Shown here: one piece after another, positions 33,260 to 48,568 of the stretch
Layout of the letters: the number at the start of each line of letters is the position of its first letter
How positions within the stretch are numbered: the stretch's first letter is position 1
Source: Bryopsis sp. KO-2023
Lineage: Eukaryota > Chlorophyta > Ulvophyceae > Bryopsidales > Bryopsidaceae
Assembly (NCBI GenBank): GCA_030272585.1
Contig: BSYQ01000010.1
Location: 434,001 to 498,000, forward strand
Length of the DNA: 64,000 nucleotides
Reading direction: 5' to 3'
The notes under the pieces: model-generated
What the model saw: the letters and a program-made list of their open reading frames with translations, nothing else
Told to the model about the DNA's origin: nothing
Databases searched by the model: none
Made by a program: the position numbers and the translations under genes

Positions 33260-34598
33260 CTAGAACACAAGAGCAAGTCAACTAGGAACAGCCTCTAAGA
33301 TCAGTCCAACATGCCCAACCATCGTGCAACTCCTCCACAAGTCAACGCCCTCCATCTGATTCGCCTGGCTCGTTAGACCACGCACAACAAACTCATCCCA
33401 GCATGATTGGTCCCTTGTCCATAATAATTTCAGTTCAACGTTTCTGATTTTTTTTTGTGGATCCTTCTTGAAACAATAATTTTTCAACTGTTTCTTTTGG
33501 TGCTATTTCACTTTTTGTGTTTTTTTTTGGGGGGGGTTGGCAGGAGGTTGACATCTGCCACTCCATGCCATGCATACAGTGTATACACCAGCTCACCAAT
33601 TTTTCCAGCAAGAGCCCTGAGTCTTGCTTCAATTTTTCAAAGTGGGACAGGTTTCCATGACCAACAGAATAAAAAATACTGGAGGAAGAGTGCCAAGTAT
33701 ATCAGGTTCTAGATTCCAAGTATTTCCCTCATAGCAGCAATTACAAGACTGATAGATTTTGAAGGGGGGGGGGACTCATACCTGCTCCTCCAGTAGCTCG
33801 TGATTGATTAGATAGAGTCATCTCATCGAATTATAGTACGGGAAAAAGAGATACGTGGTTGTGGTTAAAAGAACGAAGGTACTTTGATTCGATGTAAGCA
33901 GCTGTTTTTTCTTCGTTCTTGATACCATGGAGAGGGAATCCTGAGATCAAGATCCAAGGTTTTTCAATTTCACATTTGCTGAATTTGGCTCATAGCTGGG
34001 TGTTTTTCAACGAGTCAATCCAGGAAATGCAACCATCCAGGCTGCATGGAACTCCATATTGAGGATATTGTGAATGTCAGATATTCATACACTTTGCTGG
34101 TAAGGTTTGCTCCACCACCACCACGTCGGACAATTAAAGAGGAAGAACGAAAGGTCCAAACCTTTCATGTGAGGTGGAAAACAAACCATCCAACTCAACA
34201 CCCTACACTTACCACAAAAGTCACCACAGAGGGACCCTCCCCCCAAAGATGGAAAAAAAAGCTAAACCGAAAAACAGGAGCATTTCTTCTCTTCCCCCTT
34301 CAAGAACCATTCATTGCAATATTGCCCTCCCTTCCCCCTGAAAACAAAGATAATGAGGAGAGAGATGAAAAAACACCAGAATCCACGAAAAAACCATACA
34401 GCCCCCCTTTTCCTTCGGAACCCCCTCCACCACAGCTTTCCTTCTTTCTTTTCCTCTCTCTCCATGGGCATTAACAAGGCTACACAACATTTTCAACCCC
34501 CCCCCCCCAAACTTCCTCCCTCAGTGATTTTGAAACCTCTCATAACTTAAATATAAAAAAAAGAAGCATCCGTTAATTCTCTTCCCCTCCTCCCCCCT
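33260..34598. other. Unresolved or intergenic segment
   Basis: This stretch may contain 5' exons of the upstream coiled-coil gene and the 3' flank of the DAHP synthase gene. It has homopolymer runs near 33,525 and 34,498. A 142-codon frame at 34,046 (+) is Pro/Lys/Thr-rich and low in complexity, and I do not accept it as coding. Confidence 0.4.
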
Positions 34599-37411
<2,813 letters not shown>

Positions 37412-37727
37412 GGTTACTTTTTTCCTCCAACAACTTCACTCTTTTTCTTTCTTTCGCGTCTCCACGTGATAGCAACAGCTACCGCGAAGGTCGTCGATCA
37501 ATTCTCGCCAGGGGGAGCAAACCAAAGAACGCTGCCCGACGTCGAACAAGACAGCGCCCGGTAGTCGCAAAAACAGATAAGCTGGAAGGTTTGTGGTGTT
37601 GGGTTGGTGTTACGATTACAAAAATACACCCCTGTACATCAAAACACTTGAAAATACGGCACATGGGATGCGGTATCTAACAAAGGCGATCTGTTTTCCG
37701 ACGAGTTTTGAGCATATTATTGGGACG
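37412..37727. promoter_or_regulatory. Divergent spacer between DAHP synthase and mL43
   Basis: Only 316 bp separate the two start codons, so the promoters must overlap or adjoin. I could not identify a specific site. Confidence 0.5.
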
Positions 37728-39278
37728 ATGGCACGGCGTGGAGTCTGGCATCTCGACAAGATGTGTTTGTTCTATTGCGAATATTCAGGGAGTTCTCGTG
37801 GAGCCCGGTGGGTGTAGCAACAGAAGTGCTGCTTTTGAATAGTTGGGGGTCCCTGCGATACTTGGACTTCGAGTCCAATAAGTTTGCATTTAGGGTTAGA
37901 CAGTTTTTGTCAGACCAAAGGTTTTTGGAATGCTTGGCACAGTGGTTGATTTCTGGGGTCAATCAACTTTTTGGATAGTCAGTGCATGAAGTGCAATATG
38001 CATCAGATGATGCATCCCTAGATTCATTGGCCTGCAACATAAACTGAAACTAAAAAGAATATTGTATTAAAAAACTGATGAATAATTGATGATATACATA
38101 TGAATATTATGGGATTTTAGTATTAAGTTGTTAATTTAATAGTTCATTAGCTTCTGTTTTAATACTCGCCACCCTCCTTCCAACCCCTTCTGGTTTGCTA
38201 TAATTGTGTAACATCTGTGATTTAGCCATTTCAGTTTGCTTCAGGGAATTTTTGACACATTCCTTCACCCAGCTGAAGGAAAGCAGCCCATGGCTGACAT
38301 TGGATACCCAAATTCGAAGGGGCAATCACCCTTTCTTCTTGGTTCGATATCGTAAGTTCTGTTGTATTCTGTTTTCGAAAAAAGGCACATATTGGAAAAA
38401 CAAGAAAAAGAAAATGAAACAGTTTTCTTAAAGTAGCTGATCAGTCGTATTTTTGTCCAAAGGGAGAGGAAGAAAACTGTCGTTCCACTTCCTTGATTTC
38501 TTCGACCTTCATATTGATTTTAATTTTTCCCCCACCATGACCTTTTTTTCTGGTGCTTTTTTCCCTTTGGAGTAAATAAAAGCTGAAACTGGAGGGGAAG
38601 TTAACAGGATTGACAAGTGAAGCAAGGTTTTTTAAAACCAACGCAACAAGGGCTTGCAATCCGATTCTTTCAGACAATTATTATCAGTTCTTTAAATTAA
38701 ATTAAGTATTAAATATATAATTTGTCCTTTTTGTTCCCTTGCTTTATGGAAATATCCACTGTCGCTCAGAGACCTCGGGAATCATCCACTGATGCCGATA
38801 TTTTGTTTGTATATAAATTTCGCTGAATTTTCGAGGTAAAAATACTGATCATTACTCTGCGATTCTAGGTAATGGGAACACAAGGCTGGTCGACCTCAAG
38901 AACAAAAATTTGAAAGAAATCGACGAACACATGTATTTCCTGAGAAATTCGGTCGGCCGCCGAACGTCCAATCCCACAGTCAGACATACATCCAAGCGAC
39001 CGAGCATCCAGGGCATGTGGACTCCCATGACTTTCGTTCCGGAAGATATCCCAATAGCAGCCTTCGACAAGCTGAGTATGGATGTCAGACTGGATCCACC
39101 GGAAGAACCCGAAGTCATAGCTCCCAGTTACAAAACCCACCGAACGAATTCAAACTCCGAAAGGAAGAAGAGGTCTAGGAAAGAAAAGGCTTTAGCACCG
39201 TTGTCAGGGGAAGCGGGGGAAAGTCTGGTTTCGAGATGGACTGGGACCACTTCTAACTCAGCCGGAGGGAGCTTGTGA
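37728..39278 (+). CDS. MRPL43: Mitochondrial large ribosomal subunit protein mL43
   Basis: mL43 belongs to the L51/S25/CI-B8 thioredoxin-like family and sits in the large subunit of the mitoribosome. Three exons join in phase: 37728-37807, 38245-38351 and 38869-39278 (198 aa). The N-terminus (MARRGVWHLDKM, then SGSSRGAR) and the core (RRGNHPFF, YRNGNTR, LRNSVGRR, KRPSIQGMW) align well with plant mL43, which starts at the same Met. The last ~70 residues, after the PSIQG motif, are a Pro/Ser/Lys-rich extension that plant mL43 lacks or has in shorter form. No separate targeting peptide is evident, as is usual for this protein. Confidence 0.9.
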
Positions 39279-40800
39279 GATGTTTGGGAAATGGTGGTGG
39301 GGTGGAAGGATGCTTTCCTGTACTACCTGGTTTCAACAGGATAGTGTGTTGTGGTGGTTCGTTTTGATTTCCAAACGATGATCCGTGGCCTAAAGGGAAT
39401 CCAATGGCGATGGTGGATGGAGCTGGAATGCTGGATGGCTGAAAACGAATTGTCAGTGCACCAGGAACCTCCGGAAGCATTTTTCCTGCCAGAAATCCCA
39501 TTGAGAAATAGATAGCTATTGGGCATAGAATAAGAACAAAATTTTCTGTCATGGGAGTGTTGAGGATTTTTTTCTTTCTTTTTTTTCGCTGTAATGTGGG
39601 GGTGAGAGAGGGGCAGGGGTGTTCGAAAATCCACAAGGGTGGAGGATTTTCAATGTTGAAAGAAAACTCTTTCCAGCTGGAGCATGCCATCCACCCAGAT
39701 ATGTTTGGATGGAGGGAATGAATCTGACAAGCCTTTCCTAGGAAGGTGATCTTGGAATGGACCAGTTCCCAAGGAAGCATGAATGCATGCTGATGATGGC
39801 TGTTGGCTGATCGATAGTGTGCAGTAGAGAAAAAGACTGATAGGCATCCATGGTTGGCATGGTTTTCTGGGGTGATAGTTTTGTTTGGAAAATGCACACA
39901 CAGAAATCTTGTTCCACAAGTTATTTGACAGCAGAAAATTCTCTTCATATCAAACACACGCACACACTTCCAGACAAAACTTAGGGCCATATTCGGTGTG
40001 GTGTTATTGGGGGCTCCTCCCAGCCTGGCAGGAGGGGTGAATGCAAGTGTGACTTTGTTCTTTTGTGGGGGCTCCTGTCGGCTTTACAACAGAAATTTTG
40101 TTGCCTGCTGTCCAAGGTGTGCAGCTCAATCGTTCATGTTAGAAATGCCCCCACAAAACATGCTTTTAAAAAGAAGGCGAGTCGACTCATATCTACTCTG
40201 AACTGCTCAGAAAAGAGGTGAGATCTAAAAGAACCCCTCTAAAACACTTCAATGACTTATCTGACCTGTGTAATATTACAGTTTCGAGAGTCGGCATAAA
40301 GTAAAAGAGGAGGAGGGGGCTCTTTGACTCGTTGTAAATGACATGATCAAGGGGTGGCTGCAAAAACAAACTGTCTGTCGAGAAGTTACAGGTTGCTTTA
40401 TCTCATCTTGCGTCCTGGGCTGCACCTGTTCCCTGGTGGGATTAGATTTCAAGAAGTTTTTTTAGGGCCGTGCTGGGGTGATTGACGATGTGGTGTAGAA
40501 AAAAGAAAGATAGGTTAGAAGGAAAAAAAACTGGATTTTGAGGCTTGGATGTGACAAGGGACCTTGGTGAGAAACGCAAGAAAGGGGCAGAAAGAAAACA
40601 GGAAATTGAGTTCAAATAAAGGTGTTTGAAGGAGTACAGAATATGCAGTCGAGACGCCCTTACGCCAGGGTTTTTGTTCATAAGGTGGTTGACTCCCAAT
40701 AGCAATGTACAAACAAGTCCAATTAGACCAAAGAATATGAAACAAAAGAATCCCATTTGCTCTCGCAGCCCCCGCAAAGCTATTAAGAGCCAGATGGTTG
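39279..40800. other. Convergent intergenic region
   Basis: This spacer lies between the stop codons of mL43 (+) and the zinc-finger gene (-). A 245-codon minus frame at 39,253-39,990 has no family resemblance, overlaps the mL43 stop and has poor codon texture, so I reject it. I see no RNA gene. Confidence 0.5.
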
Positions 40801-42067
40801 CTACTCGTCTGCTTTCTTCGCTGTCTCCCTGTCTGACATCGGAGCATCGTTTCCATCGTCGGCTTTGGGGTCTCTTCTTGCTGGCACTTTGTAAAGAACA
40901 CTGGTCTGACCTCGTGGCTGCCTTAAAACACCTTCATGCAAGGTTAAGAGGGTTGCATCCACACAAATCATCCATGGCCATTTTTTCTTATTTTTTGTTT
41001 TTTTTGGGGGGGGGGGGGGGGGGGGGGAGGAACCTGGTCCCGGGCTCAAATCACTTTGTGAAATGCTCCTATGATAAAGGAGCAACAAAACCAAAACAAA
41101 ACAAAACATTGACGTGAGTTTATAGTTTAAGTCCCTGAGAAGAGGAGATAGAAGCGATCGTTCTATAAACACAATACCTCCATTCCCTGGCGATGCTGTG
41201 GCTGAGAAAAACTGGCCCCAACCTTGCCAAGGGAAAAATCCCCCACATTCAGGGCATTTCCTCAAAAACCTCCCTTTCTCGACCAACCCGCTGCCTTCAC
41301 AAACTCCACATCGTCGTTGAATGACCTGCCAAAACAATCCCAAATTAAAAAAGAAAAAACTTTCATAAAATAATGGAAGATTGAGAAAAAACCAGGATCG
41401 TACTGCTCAACTCTGTACAGGAAATGGCTACACAACGCATTTTCAGCTTCAATTTGATATATATTTGAAATGCACGAAATAAAAAAGAAATCCTGAGGTG
41501 CAGCTCCAGAAAAAAAGGGTAGGTTGAGCTCTATCATCAAAGACGATTTTTTTTTGAGGTTGAAATTCATGACAAATGATAGGCTGATTTTCATCCTCAC
41601 AATTCTTTTGCCGAATTCCCATGCTCCGATAATGAAAGGAACAACTCCAGCGGCAGCCCCGAAATAGATTTCCCAACCCACCTCGACAGTGCCTGGGGTG
41701 AAAGTCGATTCGGCGAGACAGGGATCCATACCTGCAATAATTTCACAACAAATATTTTGTTACATTCAAAAGACTCTATCAAGAACTAACTTTAAGAAAA
41801 TTCCAAACAGTTTCTCTGTGCATTCAATCCCTGTGGGATCTAATTGAATTATCATGATAGACAATTTTTTTTTTGAAAAGTCAGAGCGCCCTCTTTCGAA
41901 TCCAAAGAAAAAAGTCATTGATTTCAAGTACAGGTTGTTTTGTGTCCTTTGTTGTTGTAACATTCTCCTTTTAGAGTTTTAAAATTAGAAAAAAAAGTCA
42001 GTGAAAACATTGTGAAAAAATATGAAAGACCTGAACAAGACAGAGCTATTGCAACTCCCGCCGCCAT
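40801..42067 (-). CDS. Small membrane protein with DnaJ-like zinc finger (plastid/thylakoid type)
   Basis: Four minus-strand exons join in phase: 42067-42031, 41731-41601, 41325-41178 and 40931-40801 (148 aa). A short Ala-rich N-terminus leads into one hydrophobic segment (AAAGVVPFIIGAW, ~residues 36-48). A four-Cys motif follows, CGVCEGSG...KCPECGGF, of the kind found in DnaJ cysteine-rich zinc domains and in small plant chloroplast assembly proteins. The sequence after it (GNGGVLRQPRGQTSVLYKVP) resembles the C-terminal region of those plant proteins. A role in protein folding or assembly in a plastid membrane is inferred, not shown. The gene diverges from BIO3-BIO1. A G22 run lies in its last intron. 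Confidence 0.75.
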
Positions 42068-42395
42068 TTTCGCGATTTTTCGTTCCTTCGGACAATTCGT
42101 GACATTCTGGCGCTGGACTGATCTACACCCATCGCAACGATGGCTGCTGCGACGCCAGGTTTTCTCGCTTCGAGATCCACCCCCCGAAACAACGACCCCA
42201 CGAGAAAAGAAACAAGATCTCGACACAACCATTTTCGATACAAAGTCGTTCCCCCCTGGTTCGAAATCCGCCCTTTCAACCAGGCTTTCACTGCTCCGTC
42301 GAGATTGAAGGGAATCGATGTATTGTCGAATCACGCCCTGATTAAGCAGCCAACATCCTCAGCCGATCACCTTTTCCCCGCTTCCCTACCACGAC
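42068..42395. promoter_or_regulatory. Divergent spacer between zinc-finger gene and BIO3-BIO1
   Basis: About 330 bp separate the two start codons. An open frame from 42,140 (+) overlaps the BIO3-BIO1 start in another frame and is probably chance. Confidence 0.5.
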
Positions 42396-45300
42396 ATGGG
42401 ATTTCTGCACGCGGGGAAGAGATCCATCGGGGTCTTTTCCCGTTTGTTGACGACACCCGCCCGTGGAAACAGCTTCGTTTTGTGCAGGTCGCTGAGCGCT
42501 GGTCCTTCCGTCGACCTGAATTCGGCCAGCTATATCGTGTGGGGGGCGGGAACGGACGTCGGAAAGACGTTATTTTCGGCGGGCTTGGCATATTCCGCCG
42601 CCGTCAGAAAGGTGGGGCTCTTGGGTGGGATCTGGAAGCATGATTCTGGCGATCATTGATTTATGTTGAACACGGCCACATTCTAAGATAGAAAACAAAA
42701 AGAAACACTGGATAACATGTGAATGCATCTGTTTTCTGTGGGTACAGAAATTTCTCTACTCCAAGCCAAGCTATTGAAATTTCATGATTGCATTGGGCAT
42801 TTCGTTTTTATTTTTTTGCCATTCATTCTTGAAACAAAAAAGCTACATGAAAAAATATCCCTGGTGAAACAGACGCCTCTGTTTCTGATGCACAGTTTTG
42901 CAAATGGATTTGCATTAAGGCTTAAAACCAACAAAAGTAAAATCATCTCCTATTATGGATTAGGAAAGAACCCCTACTTACACTTACTGACATCTACCTA
43001 TGAATGTTTGTAAATATGTGTGTGTGTGATTTTCTATATACTTTGCATAAACTCCAATTTGGTTTGGATTGATGTAGGAACGATTGCTCTATGTGAAGCC
43101 TGTTCAAACTGGATTTCCTGAATCCTGCGATTCCAAAACAGTGGTAAGTGTTGTGGTTTTTTTTCTTTTTTTTTCAGTTCTACGAAAATAAAGAATGTTG
43201 ACTTGTTTATTTAAAAACCACGATGTGTTTTTTACGTTGTGCTATTTTTTTTCTTTGTTTCGCTCAGTTCGTCAAATTTCTGGGCCGTCGCTGTCAGACG
43301 ATACAAAGCAATCCTTCTTTTTTGCTAAATATTATCAAAATTTGAGGTGTTAAGACATGAGCCCTGTTTTTTTCTCACTGGTTTGCAGCAATGGAAGCAT
43401 TTACTGGCAAATATTGCATGCAAATAAGATATTTTTTTCGTTGTTGAGATTTGTTTGTGTTCAGGCCAGTGGCTGTGGAGGTGGTGTTACGTATGGGCCC
43501 CATGCCAGTCATTTTTCCAATGCCACCCCCATTAGCAACCGCGAGCCTGTCCAATGCCACACTTTGTATGCCTGGGAAAAGCCAGCCAGCCCCCATCTAG
43601 CAGAGAAAGCAGATGGTATTGTTGTTTACCTTTATTTCTGTTGAAAAAGTTCATTTTTTCTTTCTTGATGGTGATCTAGACAGCATGGAGCCTATGTTCA
43701 TTTCAAAATAAAAAATTGCACAAACAAACAAAGGGGAAAAAATAACATCAAGAAAGCATCGGTTACTCCACCGTATGGCTTCAACATATTATATTTTTTT
43801 TATTTTCAATAATACGAAAAAATTATGTTTCTGATTTTTTCAAGCATGACAGGTTGCTTTAATCCTTTTCTCCACCCCCCCCCCTTTCTTTTTTTTATTT
43901 TGTGTTTAATTTTGTATTTTGTGTGTGGTGGTGCTTGCACAAGAAAAGATAGGGAACTGGCGTCGGACGAGGTGATCGTCAAAGAAACTGCAAAATTCTT
44001 GGCATTGGCCACGCCCGATCACGGCCTTGCCTTGGTGGAAACCGCAGGTGGAGTGTGTTCACCCTTCCCCTCAGGAACTCTCCAGGTACGTGATGTAGAG
44101 AAATAAACGCATTTGCCTCTGGGCCATTTGTAAGATATAGAAATTTGAACAGATGTACACATTTGCTTATGCTCTTTTTTCAAGATATGGAAATTTGAAC
44201 AACGGATTGGCTTGAATCGCCCCTCGTTGTGAGCAGCCTTCGTCCCCCCCCCCCCCCCCGGCTACGATCCAGCAGTCAAGATTCTATTCCCGTTTTTCAG
44301 AAACTCTGTCAGACTCCTTGGGAACAGCACTGTCATAAAATCCATCCCACCTACAAGAACACAGATCAAGCATATATTTTTGTACTTTTTTTAGTGTGAT
44401 GCTCTCCGACCTTTGAGGCTGCCAGGAATTCTGGTGGGCGATCACAAGCTGGGTGGGATTTCGGCCACTATTTCTGCCTATGAAAGTTTGCTGCTGAGGG
44501 GTTTTGATGTGGTGGCGGTGGCCTTGACCGTCGACCCCAATCTGGACAATGCTGAATTTCTTTCTCACAATTTCCGGAAACATGTGCATTGGATCGGCGG
44601 AGAGAGGCCAGTTCTGACTGTGCTGCCCGCACTTCCAAAAAGCAGCGAAGGTCGGTTGAGCAGAAAAAGATTTTTTTTTTATAAATATGGAAATAGATAT
44701 TTAATATGAATGAATGTTTAATTTACATTAGGGAAACTTGCCCAACGATATGTTTAATATGTACAGTTTTAAATTTGTAAACATATAGGATTTTTTTTTG
44801 TGAAAAACGAGAAACAAATAAGAAAGGGAGGGAGCAGGTGAAATTTGACCGCAGTTATGAGGTGAATAAATATACATATATATATATATTTTGCTTCTTT
44901 CTCAAAGCATTCGTTTCTGTTTTCGACTCCCGTTTTCCTTTTCTTTTTTTTTTCAGATCCTGAGAAACACCAACTCGAGTTTTTGAAATGGCTGGAAACC
45001 GCAAGGCCCACTCTCGACGAATTTTCGGAAAACTTGAAAAACATGTATGCCCATCGATGCAAAAAGCTCCGGTACTCAGTTTACGAAGCGAAGGAAACTC
45101 TGTGGTGGCCTTTCACTCAACACAAGAACGTTGAAAAGGAGGATATGGCCGTGATCGACTCCAGGTGGGGGGACCACCTCTCGATCGTCAAACCGCTGGC
45201 TTTCAAGCAGTGGAAAACCGAACCCCAATTCGATGCTTGTGCGAGTTGGTGGACTCAGGTGTGTGGGGGGGGGCACATCAAACCACCATCTTTTCGATCT

Positions 45301-48300
45301 TCAGAAATTATCTATTTTGGGGGGGGGGTGATATTGCTTAGAATTTTAAAATGAGTGAAGGTATTAAAAATATAATAATAGAATTATACTGCTATAGCCT
45401 AAGACATATTTCCGTGAGAAAGGCGGGACCCGGAAGTTTTCTTTTCCTTGTGTAAATAATTTAATTAATTAATTTTATAGTTTTTTTTTTGGGGGGGGGG
45501 GGAGGGGGCATGGGGGAAGGTGACGAAGATAATTTGCATAAAGACAGTGCAGGATTTTTCTCGAAGTCTTTTTTCTGCACCTTTTCTTTTGTTTTCGATT
45601 TTCAAATGGTGATTGTACAAAACACTGGTGGCGTTTTTTATTCTGTTTCAATTAATATAGTTTGTCACTGTTTCGATTATGCCACCATAATATTTGGAAT
45701 CTTTTCTGAACGTCTTGCCATCTTTTGGGTGGGCATGCGACATTTAAAAAGCTTTTTTGGAAATCTCAGTGGGTTCATTTCCAGGTGGACATTTGCTTGT
45801 TCGAATTATGCAAACAGTGTTTTTTGGAGATGGTTGATTTTATTTTCGTTTTGGACGTAGGGTCTGGGATCGCACGTTCAACCGGAAATGGCAAGGGCAA
45901 TCGCATACGCTACAGGGAGATATGGACACGTGATTTTTCCAGAAAACGTTCATGACGCTGTGCTGCAATGCTCACAAAAGCTTGTATCTACGATAGGTGT
46001 GGGGACCCTGTGTGTGTGTGTGCGTTTCATAAACAAAGAATCTTCCAACTATTTTTTTCCTGTTGTAAATAAGAATAACGCATAAAAGTTTGGGAGGATG
46101 AAATTTTAAAAATGAACGCAGGGAGGCCGTGGGCGTACAGAGCCTTCTACAGTGACGATGGGTCGACAGCTGTCGAGGTCGGAATTAAAATGGGGCTGAG
46201 GTTGTATTTAGCACACAACAGACAGAGCATCAGAAAGGGGGACAAGATGCAGGTAAGGATTCGTAATTTTATCATGCTTTTTCTGGGGTTCGTTTATCTT
46301 TATCTTTTTTTTTTTTTTTTTGGGGGGGGGGGTGACTATAATATAACTGGGCTTTTCCGAGTTGCTGTCTGATCTTGTGTTTGCCCCCCCGCTTTACTCA
46401 GTGCCGTTCTTATTTTGTTGGTTTGATGGGTTTTCGGAACAGATTTTTGGTTTTGGAAACTCCTACCATGGCGATACGCTGGGAGCGATGGATGCCACCC
46501 CAGAATCCGTTTTCAACAAAACCCAAACGCCCTGGTACAAAAGCCAAGGAGTTTTTTTGACGCCCCCGAACCTGCTGTTCAGGAAAGGGAAGTGGTATCT
46601 GAGCATCCCAGAGGATTGGGAGGATTCGGTGATCACGGATATTCCTGGGATCAACATGAAACGCAGGAGAGTGAATTTGACAGATGCCGGGGAAGGGAGG
46701 TACGTTTTTCCCGTTGTATAAGATATTTTTTTCTACGTATTTCTGGAAAAATCTTTTGCTTTTTGCTTTTTGCTTTTCTTATTTTTTATTTTTGCTGTGC
46801 TGCAAGAATGGGGCAGGGAAGTTCACAGCAGCTCTTTCTTATTTTCTTTTAATTCTGAGTTTGATAAGAATCGGTTTTCCATGCTCAAGTAATTTTTTCG
46901 ATTAAGTTTTTGATAACAAAATAAAAAGGATATGAATCCGTATATATTTTTTTTCAATTTCAATGAATTCTTAGCTTTCTGTGTTTTTTAATTTTGTAAT
47001 ATGGTTTTTAATAGATTTTATAAACGAGAATGGCGCTGATATTTGAACACCAAAAAGAAACATGTCAGAATCAAAAAAGAAAAAATGTTAGCGGGAAGGG
47101 GTCTAAAAAAATAAAAATAAAATAGAATGAGTGTTTTTAACCTTGCTCCAGGGAAAAATATTTCAAAAAGCTCTACTCCAAGCTCATCGAAAAGACGATC
47201 GACGATTTCAATCAAGAGCCTTCTGGGGAGGGGGGGAAATGCCATGTAGCCTCCATGCTGATGGAACCCGTGGTTCAGGGGGCTGGAGGGATGTACTTGG
47301 TCGACCCAGTTTTCCAAAGACAAGCTGTGAAGGCAAGTGGAAAAAAAGACGTGAAAAAAAAAAACATTGGCATAATCCACACAGGAAACTTGCCCTTGGT
47401 TTATAAATCAGTTCACGTTCAAATATATATATATATACTAAGTATATATATATATTGCCCACTGTCTAGATGTTCATTTCTTCAGATTTAATTCATTGAG
47501 GCTTTCAGCAAATGAAAATAAGTGATGTGGGCGGGAAAGCAGCTCTACGAGAATGAACCACGATTCTTCACATGGTATTGATTTTTTTATTTTTTTTTCT
47601 CTGTTAGATTTGCCAAGCTCGGGGCATCCCTGTCATTTTGGACGAAGTTTTCACAGGCTTCTGGCGATTGGGGGCCATGTCTGGGGCCGAACTGCTGGGA
47701 GTTCACCCGGATATTGCTTGTGTGGCTAAGTTGCTCACGGGGGGCTATGTCCCCATGTCTGTCACCTTGACAGGGAAAGCAGCATTCAAAGCCTTCTGGG
47801 GCCAACACAAGGTACATAGACCATCCCAGTTTATGGTGGGTGCTGTGCAGTACCCCACCCCTGTCAAAGAAAAGCTTGAATAAACTTGAAAACTGAACGC
47901 GCGATCCATGGTTTTCTTGAGAAAGTACCATTCAGCAATGCCTCTGTGAGAATCGGCTTTTTTGCTTTTGTGAACAGAGAAATGCGTTGCTCCATGGGCA
48001 TTCGTACACAGCCCATCCAATAGGATGCGTAGCAGCTTGCACAGCAATGGACATAATGAACGATCCCAAGTTCAACCCAAATTTGATACTTAACCAGACC
48101 TCCGAAGAAGGCCCCTCGAAAGAGAGCCCCTCCGTACAGGTTTCAGAAACCAGCCAATCCAGTAATGAATCGGTGACCGCCAAGGAGCCAGTCCCTGTTG
48201 ACCATCCCTTGCCCTCATCGATTCCTTCCCTGAATCGAAAGCTGGTGTCGGGAGCGTTGGTAACCCTCTGGGATGATGACCTTGTGATTGAGCTGTCGAA

Positions 48301-48568
48301 GCATAAGAAAGTGGAGGGGGTGGTAGCGATCGGGACTTTGTTTGCGTTGACTTTGAAACTGGATGAGAATGATGAGGGGGGGTACAGTTCGGGTCGAGCT
48401 AAGGAAGTCACCCGGCGGCTGAGGAAGCGGGGCATATACACTCGACCTCTCGGGGACGTCGTGTATTTGATGGCTGGGGTGACAACCCCCAAGGAAGAGT
48501 GTACCAAATTGCTGACAGTTTTGAAGCAAGAATTAGATGTGGATACAGATGAGGATAAACTTGACTGA
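42396..48568 (+). CDS. BIO3-BIO1: Bifunctional dethiobiotin synthetase / DAPA aminotransferase (BIO3-BIO1)
   Basis: The fused enzyme makes 7,8-diaminopelargonate from KAPA and then closes the ring to dethiobiotin, two steps of biotin synthesis. In plants it is mitochondrial. Twelve exons join in phase: 42396-42611, 43078-43143, 43465-43615, 43949-44085, 44395-44650, 44957-45258, 45861-45996, 46122-46252, 46443-46699, 47152-47332, 47608-47811 and 47978-48568 (about 875 aa). An Arg/Ser-rich presequence (~45 aa) precedes the synthetase P-loop GTDVGKT (~52-58). Synthetase motifs KPVQTG and VETAGGV follow. The aminotransferase half has WWPFTQH, ACASWW, GSYHGD-type NSYHGDT, DEVFTGFWR and the PLP lysine in AKLLTGG. 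The donor after 47,332 is GC (AAG|GCAAGT). A Ser/Glu-rich insert near residues 695-750 is not typical of the family. Confidence 0.93.

Noticed and set aside
34046..34474. 142-codon plus frame
   Set aside because: Low-complexity Pro/Lys/Thr composition around homopolymer tracts, with no splice partner or family.
39253..39990. 245-codon minus frame
   Set aside because: It overlaps the mL43 stop, has mixed composition and no motif. It lies in a convergent spacer.
42140..42643. 167-codon plus frame overlapping the start of BIO3-BIO1
   Set aside because: The correct frame is set by the P-loop at 42,549-42,569. This one is out of register.
43268..43346. Possible extra BIO3-BIO1 exon starting TTC GTC AAA
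   Set aside because: Exons 2 and 3 join in phase without it, and it lacks a good donor before its stop.
44880..44900. TA microsatellites (also near 47,420-47,455 and 57,640-57,700) as regulatory elements
   Set aside because: Short simple repeats inside introns, with nothing to distinguish them from background.
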